Source of the DNA: Thalassospira lucentensis
GTDB taxonomy: Bacteria; Pseudomonadota; Alphaproteobacteria; Rhodospirillales; Thalassospiraceae
Length of the DNA stretch: 64,000 bases
Direction: 5' to 3'
Assembly (NCBI RefSeq): GCF_011806425.1
Contig: NZ_JAATOV010000006.1
Location: forward strand, 1-64,000
Positions 31,181 to 38,630 of this stretch are shown here, in pieces. The notes beneath the pieces were generated by a model, which had not been told where the DNA came from, made no database searches, and saw only the letters and a program-made list of their open reading frames with translations. Each line of letters starts with the position of its first letter. Position 1 is the stretch's first letter. Both the position numbers and the translations under genes were made by a program.

Positions 31181-31201
31181 TCTCTTTCCTGATGATCAAT
31201 C

Positions 31202-31219
31202 AACACAAAATTTTGTGTT
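31202..31219 (-). promoter_or_regulatory. 18-bp perfect palindrome upstream of cysD
   Basis: AACACAAAA at 31202-31210 and TTTTGTGTT at 31211-31219 are exact mirror complements. A second, imperfect copy (tacacaaatttttgtag) lies at 31291-31307. Two such sites upstream of a sulfate-assimilation operon suggest operators for a dimeric regulator; which one is unknown. No gene is visible in 31220-31521. Confidence 0.6.
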
Positions 31220-31521
31220 TATAAAAGTATTTCACTTGTCTTTGATGGGTAATGCGGAATGAGCCGCAAGGCAAGTGTGATTTCTATATTTACACAAATT
31301 TTTGTAGTCGAATAATATTATACATTCAGGGGGTGTTTAATTTGTTCGTAAAGATAAGGCAAGTCAAAGTCAAAGCTGCCTCAAGATACGTGCTGCAAAC
31401 GGTTCGTCGGTTGGCCGTTTACTCCGCCCGAAAGATGTGGTTGCTATCACATGTAAGATGGTGCGCCCAAAAGCAGCATTGTCCAACAGGATGTGATTTT
31501 GAACCGGCTTGAAGGAATGGC

Positions 31522-32331
31522 ATGAAATTCGATCAAAGTATCTGGGGCGGGGCGGTGAGTGTCATTCGCCAAAACCTAAACATCTTTGCGACGGTCGTCA
31601 TCGCAATATGGCTTGTCGATACCATGATCATGGCCTTTGATCCCGACGGACAAACGCCGATCTATCTGACATTTATTGCCGGGGCTTATTTGGCTGTTGC
31701 CTCCCACGCGACAGTGTTGCGAAACATCAGTGGCTTTAAGGCAATCGGCAGTCTGGAAAACAAAACCTTGCCGCGTTTCTTATTGCGTACCGGGGCCATT
31801 GCATTGATGGGCTTTGTCCCCGCCGTTATCGCGATGATCGCGGTCATGAGCTCCCCGGAAGTCAAAGCATATGGCGAAGACGCCAGATTTATTTTCTCAA
31901 TGCTGATTGCCGCGGTGGCATACGGGATTGTCATGCTGGTGGCGCTGGGCCTATTTGGCACCTGGTTGCCTGCGGCGGTGGTTGGGGATGGTTCGTCCAT
32001 CGGGCGTGCCTTGGCGCGCGGGCGTAAAACAATGGGCTATGCGGTGTCGCGCCTGATCATTGGTCCGGGTGCGAATGTTGCGTTGTTCTTGATCAGCCTT
32101 TTTCTCTTGCCGCTGGAGATTCCCGACGCCGTTCTCTTCTACACGATACACGTTGGCTATTTGCAGTTCGTGCCGTTTGATATTCTGCTGAACGGGTTTG
32201 GCAATGTGGTTTGGGCAACCGGAACCGTCCTGATCGCCGTTGTTCTGTCGCGCGCCTATCAACTTGGCGAGGCGCGCTTGCCGAGCGACAGCGCCCCCGA
32301 TGCAGAGGCCCAACAGCCGGAGGCCACCTGA
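31522..32331 (+). CDS. Multi-pass membrane protein, unknown function (paralogue of next gene)
   Basis: A 269-residue protein with about five or six hydrophobic helices and an acidic, Pro/Ala/Glu-rich tail. I do not recognise a named family. The segment GTWLPAAVVGDGSSIGRALARG...AVSRLIIGPG resembles ATWLPAALTSDSGGIVQALRRG...ASRSMIGP in the following gene, so the two arose by duplication. It probably forms an operon with it, the two genes being two bases apart. GGAATGGC precedes the ATG. Confidence 0.65.
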   Translation: MKFDQSIWGGAVSVIRQNLNIFATVVIAIWLVDTMIMAFDPDGQTPIYLTFIAGAYLAVASHATVLRNISGFKAIGSLENKTLPRFLLRTGAIALMGFVPAVIAMIAVMSSPEVKAYGEDARFIFSMLIAAVAYGIVMLVALGLFGTWLPAAVVGDGSSIGRALARGRKTMGYAVSRLIIGPGANVALFLISLFLLPLEIPDAVLFYTIHVGYLQFVPFDILLNGFGNVVWATGTVLIAVVLSRAYQLGEARLPSDSAPDAEAQQPEAT

Positions 32332-32333
32332 AC

Positions 32334-33206
32334 GTGTCCGGCGTTTCGATTGCCAATAGCCCGTTCGGAATATGGAAAGAAAGCTTTCAGGTTCTGCGCC
32401 AAAACTGGCGCATCATGTTGATTTTGGTGCTGACGGAGACCTGTCTGAAGGTGCCGCTTTCAATGATGACCGGGGTGGACGTGGATTGGGTGAAGACGGT
32501 AATTTTTGGCACCCTGCAAGTTTTAGTTCTGTTTTCAATGACGACCGGGGTGGACTTGGATTGGGTGACGATGTTCATTTTGGGCACCCTACAAATTTTA
32601 GTTCTGTATGTCGGGTGTTGCTGGGCTCTCTACGGTGCCATCAGGTTTGACCTGCCCAACCTACTGAAATTTGTGCTGAGGGCATTTATCTTACAACTGT
32701 TGATCATTCTTCCTGCGCAGCTTTATTTCCTTGCGGACATTGGTTCCCTTGCGTTGCTTCCCAGTCATGTCGCAATCCTTTCGCAAGGCGATGTGGAAGT
32801 CGAAAAGTCCATCTATTGGATTAAGGCCCTGACGGACGGGGCGCTGAGGTGCGTGGTGATCCTGTTGTTCGCAACATGGCTACCCGCTGCTTTAACCTCA
32901 GACAGCGGTGGAATTGTTCAAGCTTTGCGCCGAGGATGGCGCACGATCTGGTATGTGGCGTCCCGATCCATGATCGGTCCTGTACCGGTTTGGATTCTAT
33001 ATTCAGTCCTCGCGATGCTATCGATCGAGACCCTGATTTACCTTCTGGGCGCATTGGGCGGCGTTGGGGAAGGGCTGCTTGTGTTGATTGCATTTGTGGG
33101 GGCCCTTGTCGGAAGTGTCGTGGGCATTTGGACGTTGTTGCTGGTCTCGGTCATTATTTCACGCGCTTATCTCAAAGCTGAAAATCAGCATTGTGCGCCT
33201 CGTTGA
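32334..33206 (+). CDS. Multi-pass membrane protein with internal tandem duplication
   Basis: A 290-residue membrane protein homologous to the preceding gene (shared WLPAA...QALRRG...ASRSMIGP and final VIISRAY). I chose the GTG at 32334, which has GGAGG ten bases upstream; the reading frame extends to 32211 but that part lies inside the previous gene. Near residues 42-91 a 25-residue unit (SMMTGVDVDWVKTVIFGTLQ and next residues) occurs twice in tandem, adding one predicted membrane segment relative to the paralogue. Function unknown. Confidence 0.65.
   Translation: MSGVSIANSPFGIWKESFQVLRQNWRIMLILVLTETCLKVPLSMMTGVDVDWVKTVIFGTLQVLVLFSMTTGVDLDWVTMFILGTLQILVLYVGCCWALYGAIRFDLPNLLKFVLRAFILQLLIILPAQLYFLADIGSLALLPSHVAILSQGDVEVEKSIYWIKALTDGALRCVVILLFATWLPAALTSDSGGIVQALRRGWRTIWYVASRSMIGPVPVWILYSVLAMLSIETLIYLLGALGGVGEGLLVLIAFVGALVGSVVGIWTLLLVSVIISRAYLKAENQHCAPR
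32458..32607 (+). repeat. In-frame 75-bp tandem repeat, two copies
   Basis: Copy 1 (32458-32532) and copy 2 (32533-32607) are roughly 85% identical in DNA and keep the reading frame. They encode the doubled 25-residue unit in the membrane protein at 32334-33206. The differences show the duplication is not brand new. Confidence 0.85.
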
Positions 33207-33289
33207 GGACGCGCCTCTTCTGACTGCAGCAGGGGTTATTTTGGGTAATTTTATTTCAAAATTAACAAATTTAATAAAATAAACTTGAT

Positions 33290-33335
33290 TTAGGTCAGTG
33301 TTACTTGCCAAATAAGGGCAACGAAGCTGACCTAA
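33290..33335 (+). promoter_or_regulatory. Nested inverted repeats before the aminotransferase gene
   Basis: TTAGGTCAG (33290-33298) pairs with CTGACCTAA (33327-33335), and inside it TTGCC (33305-33309) pairs with GGCAA (33317-33321). It ends ten bases before the start codon, touching the ribosome binding site. It could be an operator or a leader hairpin controlling translation. Confidence 0.5.
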
Positions 33336-33344
33336 AAGAGAAGT

Positions 33345-34565
33345 ATGATGACTGTTCAATGGAATGACCTGATTGTTCGTGATGCCCGTGCCCTGACCGC
33401 ATCTGAAATTCGCGATTTGCTTAAAGTCACGGACCGCCCTGAAATTACGTCATTCGCCGGTGGGGTGCCCGACGCTTCGTTATTTCCACTTGATGCCTTT
33501 AAGACGATTTATGCCGACCTAACCACGGATGAGGCCGCTGGCCGTCGCAGCCTGCAATATTCCATCAGCGAGGGTTTGCCGACCCTGCGCCAGTGGATTG
33601 TCGATGATCTGGCCGCATCCGGCGCAAAACGCGGCATCGAGAACATCCTGATTTCATCAGGTGCGCAGCAAGGGCTTGATATGCTGGCGCGCATGTTCCT
33701 AGAACCAGGGCGTGAGATCATTGTCGAAAAGCCAAGCTATCTTGGCGCGATGCAGGCCTTTTCCATGCGCCGTCCGACCTATGTCGGGGTGAATATGGAT
33801 GAAGAAGGCCCGGTTTTGGAAGAGCTTGACGCGGCCTTTGCGGGCGGCGCACGCATTGCCTATCTGGCCCCGGATTTTCAAAATCCGACCGGTCGGTCTT
33901 ATTCGCTTGAACGTCGTTTGGCGGTGCTGGAGCTGGCGCGCAAATATGGCGCGGTGATCTTTGAAGATGCCGCTTATTCCAAACTGGCTTACGAAGGGGA
34001 CGTCTTGCCATCCTTGCTGGCCCTTGATGAAGTTAATGGCGATCCAGATGCCGGAACCGTTATTCAGCTCGGCACCTTTTCCAAAACGCTCGTACCGGCC
34101 CTTCGAATTGGTTGGGTTTGTGCGCCGCGCTCGGTGATCGAACGGTTGGTTTTGATGATGCAGGCAAGCGACCTTCACGTGTCGACGATTAATCAGGAAG
34201 TCGCCTATCGTGCCGCGCGCGATCTGTTTCCGGGCCATCTGGAAACCCTGCGCGATGCGTATCGCCATAAACGCGATACGATGCTGGCCGCGATGGATGA
34301 ATTCATGCCCGATTGCGTGTCTTATACCCGGCCCGAAGGCGGCATGTTCATCTGGCTGACCTTGCCCGAGAATATCGATAGCCGCCAGTTGCTTGAACTG
34401 GCCCTGCAAGACTCCAAGGTCGCCTTTGTCCCCGGGCAGGCGTTCTTTTGTGATCATACGGGCTGCAACACCGCACGGCTGAGCTTCGCCACCGAAAAGC
34501 CCGAACGCATCCGTGATGGGATTGAACGCTTGGCACTGCTGATCAAGCGTGTGCACAATCAGTAA
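33345..34565 (+). CDS. PLP-dependent aminotransferase (LysN/MocR-domain type)
   Basis: A 406-residue fold type I aminotransferase close to 2-aminoadipate aminotransferases. Visible are the cofactor loop SSGAQQGLD near residue 105, PDFQNPTGRSYS, the Asp/Ala pair FEDAAYSKL and the PLP lysine in GTFSKTLVPALRIGW (about residue 250). It lacks the GntR DNA-binding domain of MocR regulators. The amino donor is unknown. A cupin gene follows after 33 bases, probably in the same operon. AGAGAAGT precedes a doubled ATG. Confidence 0.9.
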   Translation: MMTVQWNDLIVRDARALTASEIRDLLKVTDRPEITSFAGGVPDASLFPLDAFKTIYADLTTDEAAGRRSLQYSISEGLPTLRQWIVDDLAASGAKRGIENILISSGAQQGLDMLARMFLEPGREIIVEKPSYLGAMQAFSMRRPTYVGVNMDEEGPVLEELDAAFAGGARIAYLAPDFQNPTGRSYSLERRLAVLELARKYGAVIFEDAAYSKLAYEGDVLPSLLALDEVNGDPDAGTVIQLGTFSKTLVPALRIGWVCAPRSVIERLVLMMQASDLHVSTINQEVAYRAARDLFPGHLETLRDAYRHKRDTMLAAMDEFMPDCVSYTRPEGGMFIWLTLPENIDSRQLLELALQDSKVAFVPGQAFFCDHTGCNTARLSFATEKPERIRDGIERLALLIKRVHNQ

Positions 34566-34598
34566 GAAATCCCAAGTTTCGGCAATCGGAGAAGCACT

Positions 34599-35000
34599 AT
34601 GAACATCCAGCGCAATGGCGCAAAGCCATCCGCCCCCGGAAATGCCGATTATTTCACCGGATCGGTGCGCCTTGATAACCCGTTTCAAACCACCGCCCCG
34701 GCACGGGTCGGCGGCGCAACCGTAAGCTTTGAGCCAGGTGCCCGCACCGCATGGCATACCCATCCGCTGGGGCAGACCATCATTATCACCAGCGGCCTTG
34801 GCTGGGCACAGCGCGACGGCGGCCCGCGCGAAGAAATCCGCCCCGGCGATGTGGTGTGGTTCGAACCGGGGGAAAAGCATTGGCACGGGGCCACGGCCAC
34901 CACCGCCATGAGCCATATCGCCATTGCCGAGGCTGTCGACGGTAAAGCCGTAGACTGGCTGGAGCATGTTTCTGACGCCGATTACCTGACTGAGGCGTAA
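34599..35000 (+). CDS. Single-domain cupin protein
   Basis: A 133-residue cupin. The metal-binding pattern H-x-H-x3-4-Q ... H is seen as [17 protein letters not shown] and HWHGA; the order resembles the small cupins annotated as (R)-mandelonitrile lyase or as AraC-type sensing domains. The substrate is unknown. It is probably co-transcribed with the aminotransferase and ends with a strong terminator. Confidence 0.85.
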   Translation: MNIQRNGAKPSAPGNADYFTGSVRLDNPFQTTAPARVGGATVSFEPGARTAWHTHPLGQTIIITSGLGWAQRDGGPREEIRPGDVVWFEPGEKHWHGATATTAMSHIAIAEAVDGKAVDWLEHVSDADYLTEA

Positions 35001-35033
35001 TCAGTCTCGGATTGGCCCAAGTCCTGTTAATGC

Positions 35034-35073
35034 AAAAGCCCGGCAGCGGTGAAAACCATCTGCCGGGCTTTTT
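35034..35073 (+). terminator. Rho-independent terminator, likely bidirectional
   Basis: AAAAGCCCGGCAG pairs with CTGCCGGGCTTTT (13 bp) and both ends carry A/T tracts, so it can stop the cupin operon and the convergent cio operon. Confidence 0.88.
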
Positions 35074-35103
35074 CCATGATCAAGGGGGGACTTGATCAGG
35101 GGA

Positions 35104-35226
35104 TCACGCGGTTCCCATCAGGCTGCGCAGCAAAAGCGACACCGCCCCAAGAACCACAACACCGCCAACATAAAGCCCAATAAACCAAAGGACCCGTCGG
35201 CTTTTGGGGGAGGGATTAAAGGCCAT
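35104..35226 (-). CDS. Small DUF2474-type third subunit of the bd oxidase
   Basis: A 40-residue protein (MAFNPSPKSRRVLWFIGLYV and 20 more) with a short basic N terminus and one membrane helix at about residues 12-34. Its start codon shares one base with the cioB stop (TGATG). Tiny one-helix proteins encoded right after cydB-like genes (CydX, or DUF2474 after cio genes) are known to be oxidase subunits; this one has the W-F-x-G-L-Y pattern of DUF2474. It stabilises the haem subunits in relatives. Confidence 0.75.
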   Translation of the reverse strand: MAFNPSPKSRRVLWFIGLYVGGVVVLGAVSLLLRSLMGTA

Positions 35227-36218
35227 CAATGATACCCTTCATCGCTGGCTTTGCCCCGGAATACCCAATAGGCATAAGCGGTATAGGCGAAAATGATCGG
35301 AAGCAGGATCGCCGCCCCCACCAGCATAAAGGCCAGGCTGTTTTCCGGTGCGGCAGCCGTTCTAAAATCAATCATCGGCGGCACGATATTGGGATAAAGC
35401 GTAATGCCAAACCCAAGGTAGCTCAGGAAAAAGATACCAAGCGTAATGCCAAAGACCGTCTTTTCCCGGTGCTTGACCGCATGCCAAAGCCAAAACAGCA
35501 ACCCGGCGGTAATGATCGGGATCGGGGCAAGATAAAGCAGGTTTGGCATATCAAACCACCGCGCGGCATAGCTTGGATTGATATAGCTTGTCATCAGCGA
35601 CACCACGCCAAGGTTGGCCGCCATCCAGATCACGGCCGGTTTGGCCAAACGGCGCAAATTTCCTTGGAAGTTGCCTTCCATTTTCATGATCAACCAGCCG
35701 GTCCCCAAAAGCGCATATCCGACAACAACCGCCGACGCACAAAAGATCGAAAACGGGCTCAGCCAATCAAACGGACCACCAACGAATTTGGCGTTTTCAA
35801 CCGCAATCCCTTCGATAAAGGCACCAAGCATCGCACCCTGCATGGCTGCGGCAATGATCGATCCGGTGGAAAAGGCAAAGTCCCAGTGTTTTTGATGCTT
35901 GATGCTTTTGAACCGGAATTCAAACGCAACACCGCGAAACACCAGTGCCAGCAACATGGTCAGGACCGGAATGTAAAACGCGGTCAACAGCAATGAATAG
36001 GCCAGCGGGAAGGCGGCATATAAACCACCGCCCCCTAGAACCAACCAGGTTTCATTACCATCCCAAACCGGTGCGACCGTGTTCATCATCCGGCCACGTT
36101 TTGCCGGGTCTTTGATGAACGGGAACAGAATGCCAATGCCAAGGTCAAAGCCATCAAGCGTGACATAGGCAAACACGGCAACGGCAATCAGTAGCGCCCA
36201 GATCAATTGATAATCCAT
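35226..36218 (-). CDS. cioB: Cytochrome bd-type ubiquinol oxidase subunit II (CioB)
   Basis: A 330-residue membrane protein. It opens with the CydB hallmark LDGFDLGIGILFPF and continues with WDGNETWLVLGGGGLYAAFPLAYS, both conserved in the family. About eight or nine helices. The ATG at 36218 has AGGAG seven bases upstream; an ATG two codons earlier would overlap cioA by four bases. With CioA it forms the quinol oxidase that reduces oxygen to water in the inner membrane. Confidence 0.93.
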   Translation of the reverse strand: MDYQLIWALLIAVAVFAYVTLDGFDLGIGILFPFIKDPAKRGRMMNTVAPVWDGNETWLVLGGGGLYAAFPLAYSLLLTAFYIPVLTMLLALVFRGVAFEFRFKSIKHQKHWDFAFSTGSIIAAAMQGAMLGAFIEGIAVENAKFVGGPFDWLSPFSIFCASAVVVGYALLGTGWLIMKMEGNFQGNLRRLAKPAVIWMAANLGVVSLMTSYINPSYAARWFDMPNLLYLAPIPIITAGLLFWLWHAVKHREKTVFGITLGIFFLSYLGFGITLYPNIVPPMIDFRTAAAPENSLAFMLVGAAILLPIIFAYTAYAYWVFRGKASDEGYH

Positions 36219-36220
36219 GA

Positions 36221-37603
36221 TCATTCTCCTGCCTGATTGGTGCTGTCGGCAACCGGGCGGCTCCCGGCGCGAAGGACTTCACCCTTGGGCGAATGGGCAA
36301 AACGCGGGTCTTTGGCCATGGCGCGGAAGATATAAGCCGTCCCGACACCAAACACGATGGCATAGACCGCAACAAAGGCTGCCAGCGATCCGGCAATCAT
36401 GGTCATCGAAATCGGCGATCCGGCTTCTGATGTGCGCATGACGCCATAAATCACCCACGGCTGACGCCCGATTTCGGTGGTAAACCACCCGGCCAGAATG
36501 GCGATAAAGCCACTTGGCCCCATGACAAGCGCAAACCGATGCAACCATGTGCAGCTATAGAGCGACTTCCGCCACCGACCAAACAGGCTGGCAAAGCCAA
36601 GCAACGCCATCAAAATACCGATGCCAACCATCACCCGGAACGTCCAGAACAGGATGGTGGAATTGGGCCGGTCTTCCGGGGCAAAATCATTCAGCCCGGT
36701 AATTTTGCCATCCCAATCATGGGTCAGAACCAGCGACCCAAGTTTGGGGATTTCAAGGGCGTATTTGGTAACTTGCGCGTCCATGTCCGGCCAACCAAAC
36801 AGGATCAGCGGCGCACCATTTTGGGTCTCAAAATGCCCTTCCATCGCCGCCACTTTGGCGGGCTGATGTTCAAGGGTATTCAGCCCATGCATGTCACCTG
36901 CAATGATCTGGATCGGGGCAACAATCGCCACCATCCACATTGCCATGGAAAACATGATCCGTGCCGCCCGGTTATCGCGATCACGCAGCAAATGCCACGC
37001 CCCAACCGCGCCAACAACAAGCGAGGTGGTCAAATAGGCCGCAAGAACCATGTGAACAAGGCGATAGCCAAAGCTTGGATTAAAGATCGCATCAATCCAC
37101 GATGTCACAACCGCACGGCCATTTTCGATGACAAACCCGTCAGGGGTTTGCATCCAGCTGTTGGCAGACAAAATCCAGAACGCCGAAAACAGCGTCCCAA
37201 CCGCAACCATTATGGTCGCGGTGAAATGCAATTTGGGTCCAACCCGGTTAAGGCCAAACAACATAATGCCCAGAAAACCGGCTTCCAAGAAGAAGGCGCT
37301 CAGCACTTCATAAGCCAGAAGTGGCCCCAAAACACCGCCGCTAAATTCTGCGAACGGGCCCCAGTTGGTCCCGAACTGATAGGACATCACAATGCCCGAT
37401 ACCACGCCCATGCCAAAGGCAAGCGCGAAAATTTTCAGCCAGAATTTAAACAGCGAAAGATATGTTTCATCACGTGTGCGCAGCCACATCGCTTCAAGCA
37501 CAAACAAATAGCTGGCCAGTCCAATGGTAAAGGACGGGAAAATGATGTGGAATGAAACGGTGAAGGCGAACTGTATACGTGCCAATATTTCTGCATCAAG
37601 CAT
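36221..37603 (-). CDS. cioA: Cytochrome bd-type ubiquinol oxidase subunit I (CioA)
   Basis: The 460-residue haem subunit. The b595 His is in TVSFHIIFPSFTIG, the b558 His in YRLVHMVLAAYLTTS, and the conserved GRQPW lies late. Length is about 60 residues below E. coli CydA, meaning a short Q-loop, as in the cyanide-insensitive CIO group. I set the start at 37603 (MLDAEILARIQF) with AAGGA upstream. It heads the cioA-cioB-small subunit operon. Confidence 0.93.
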   Translation of the reverse strand: MLDAEILARIQFAFTVSFHIIFPSFTIGLASYLFVLEAMWLRTRDETYLSLFKFWLKIFALAFGMGVVSGIVMSYQFGTNWGPFAEFSGGVLGPLLAYEVLSAFFLEAGFLGIMLFGLNRVGPKLHFTATIMVAVGTLFSAFWILSANSWMQTPDGFVIENGRAVVTSWIDAIFNPSFGYRLVHMVLAAYLTTSLVVGAVGAWHLLRDRDNRAARIMFSMAMWMVAIVAPIQIIAGDMHGLNTLEHQPAKVAAMEGHFETQNGAPLILFGWPDMDAQVTKYALEIPKLGSLVLTHDWDGKITGLNDFAPEDRPNSTILFWTFRVMVGIGILMALLGFASLFGRWRKSLYSCTWLHRFALVMGPSGFIAILAGWFTTEIGRQPWVIYGVMRTSEAGSPISMTMIAGSLAAFVAVYAIVFGVGTAYIFRAMAKDPRFAHSPKGEVLRAGSRPVADSTNQAGE

Positions 37604-37651
37604 TGGCGAAGATCCTTTACGGTGGCGAAGCCCCACATGCGGTCATCGGTC

Positions 37652-37665
37652 TTGATGGATATCGC
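37652..37665 (-). promoter_or_regulatory. Possible FNR/ANR site upstream of cioA
   Basis: TTGAT-N4-ATCGC, eight of ten bases of the anaerobox, lies about 50 bases upstream of the cioA start. The position fits oxygen control of a terminal oxidase, but a match of this quality can occur by chance. Confidence 0.25.
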
Positions 37666-37871
37666 CGTCGCCCAATGGGCGTGTGCGTATCACAACGGCT
37701 TTTTATGCGTGCTCTATCCTAACACAATCACCGTCAGCCGCGACCTGCATTGTTGGAGGCCTTCTAAAACCGAATGGGAAATTGTGCATTGCGTAATCGC
37801 AATTTGTATTTGGAAAAGAATAAAATAGTTCAAGCTGCCAAGTCCCACCACGCATTCAGGGTAGGTAACTT

Positions 37872-37920
37872 GGGGCAGGAAACGGGGCCAGGAAACAGGG
37901 CCAGGAAACAGGGGCAGGGG
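37872..37920. repeat. Short tandem repeat, 13-base unit
   Basis: The unit ggccaggaaacag is repeated about three and a half times with slight variation, in the gene-free stretch between cioA and a LysR remnant. Confidence 0.7.
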
Positions 37921-37937
37921 GCACGCGACCATTACGC

Positions 37938-38275
37938 CAGACAAAGCTTCTCCAACGCCAATGAGCTTTTCGTCTGTTGGCGTTCTTTGTGGCGCAGGGG
38001 CGTCTCGCGCGGTGGGGTCGGGAACCCTGCACGCGCAAGACGGCCTTGGGTAATCAGGGAACTGACGGCAAATTGCGATGCCGCCGTTGCCCCCGATCCG
38101 CCTTCAACCGCAGTAATCACTGCTTCGTTGCTGGGCAGGGTCAGGGCCACTTTCAGTCAGGCGGGATCAACACCCAAATCACGCAAGGCGCCCTCAAATT
38201 CTGGCTCAAATTCTGGTCGTGTGCCGGACCCGGCTTCGCGCAAAATCAAGCTTGAAGATCGTCAAATATTAACGG
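37938..38275 (-). pseudogene. Degenerate 3' fragment of a LysR regulator gene
   Basis: This stretch is close to 90% identical, by eye, to the last third of the intact LysR gene at 45335-46231, in the same orientation, and reaches from its final codons (KERQQTKSSLALEKLCL) back to about SSWILREAGSGT. It is dead: a CGA codon has become TGA, a 12-base unit is duplicated, and the upstream two thirds are missing. It ends just after the ridA stop codon. It marks the left border of the 38.3-45.3 kb catabolic module. Confidence 0.88.
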
Positions 38276-38288
38276 ATAAGGCCACCGC

Positions 38289-38630
38289 TTAGTCGTAAGC
38301 TGCGGTGACGATCATTTCCACCTTGAGCGCTTCACGGGCGAGTTTGGCCTCGCCACAGGCGCGGGCCGGGGCGCATCCTTCTGGAACCCATGCGTCCCAC
38401 ACTTCGTTCATTTCTGCGAAGTCGCTCATATCTGCTAACCAGATCGTGACCTGAAGAAGTTGTTTGCGCGAAGATCCTGCTTTAACCAGCAAATCATCAA
38501 TTCGGGCAAGACAATCGCGTGTTTGAGCCGCAACCGTATCGCCGTCGCCAACTTGACCACATAAATAAGCGGTCCCGTTATGTTTGACAATTTTGCTCAT
38601 TCGCGTTCCGGTCTCGATACGCTCTATCAT
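38289..38630 (-). CDS. RidA family protein
   Basis: A 113-residue YjgF/YER057c/UK114 protein. RidA relatives hydrolyse reactive enamine/imine intermediates made by amino acid oxidation. The conserved features seen are AYLCGQVG, QTRDCLARIDDLLVKAG and the closing ARACGEAKLAREALKVEMIVTA, with Arg before CGE as the carboxylate anchor. Its ATG overlaps the upstream flavoprotein stop by four bases, so it is the last gene of the operon; it would clear the imine released by the dehydrogenase. Confidence 0.92.
   Translation of the reverse strand: MIERIETGTRMSKIVKHNGTAYLCGQVGDGDTVAAQTRDCLARIDDLLVKAGSSRKQLLQVTIWLADMSDFAEMNEVWDAWVPEGCAPARACGEAKLAREALKVEMIVTAAYD

Noticed and set aside
33699..34967. 422-residue minus-strand frame
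   Set aside because: Antisense to the aminotransferase and cupin genes; a shadow caused by GC-rich third positions.
37774..38292. 172-residue plus-strand frame between cioA and ridA
   Set aside because: It is antisense to the LysR remnant and includes the minisatellite, so it is not a gene.
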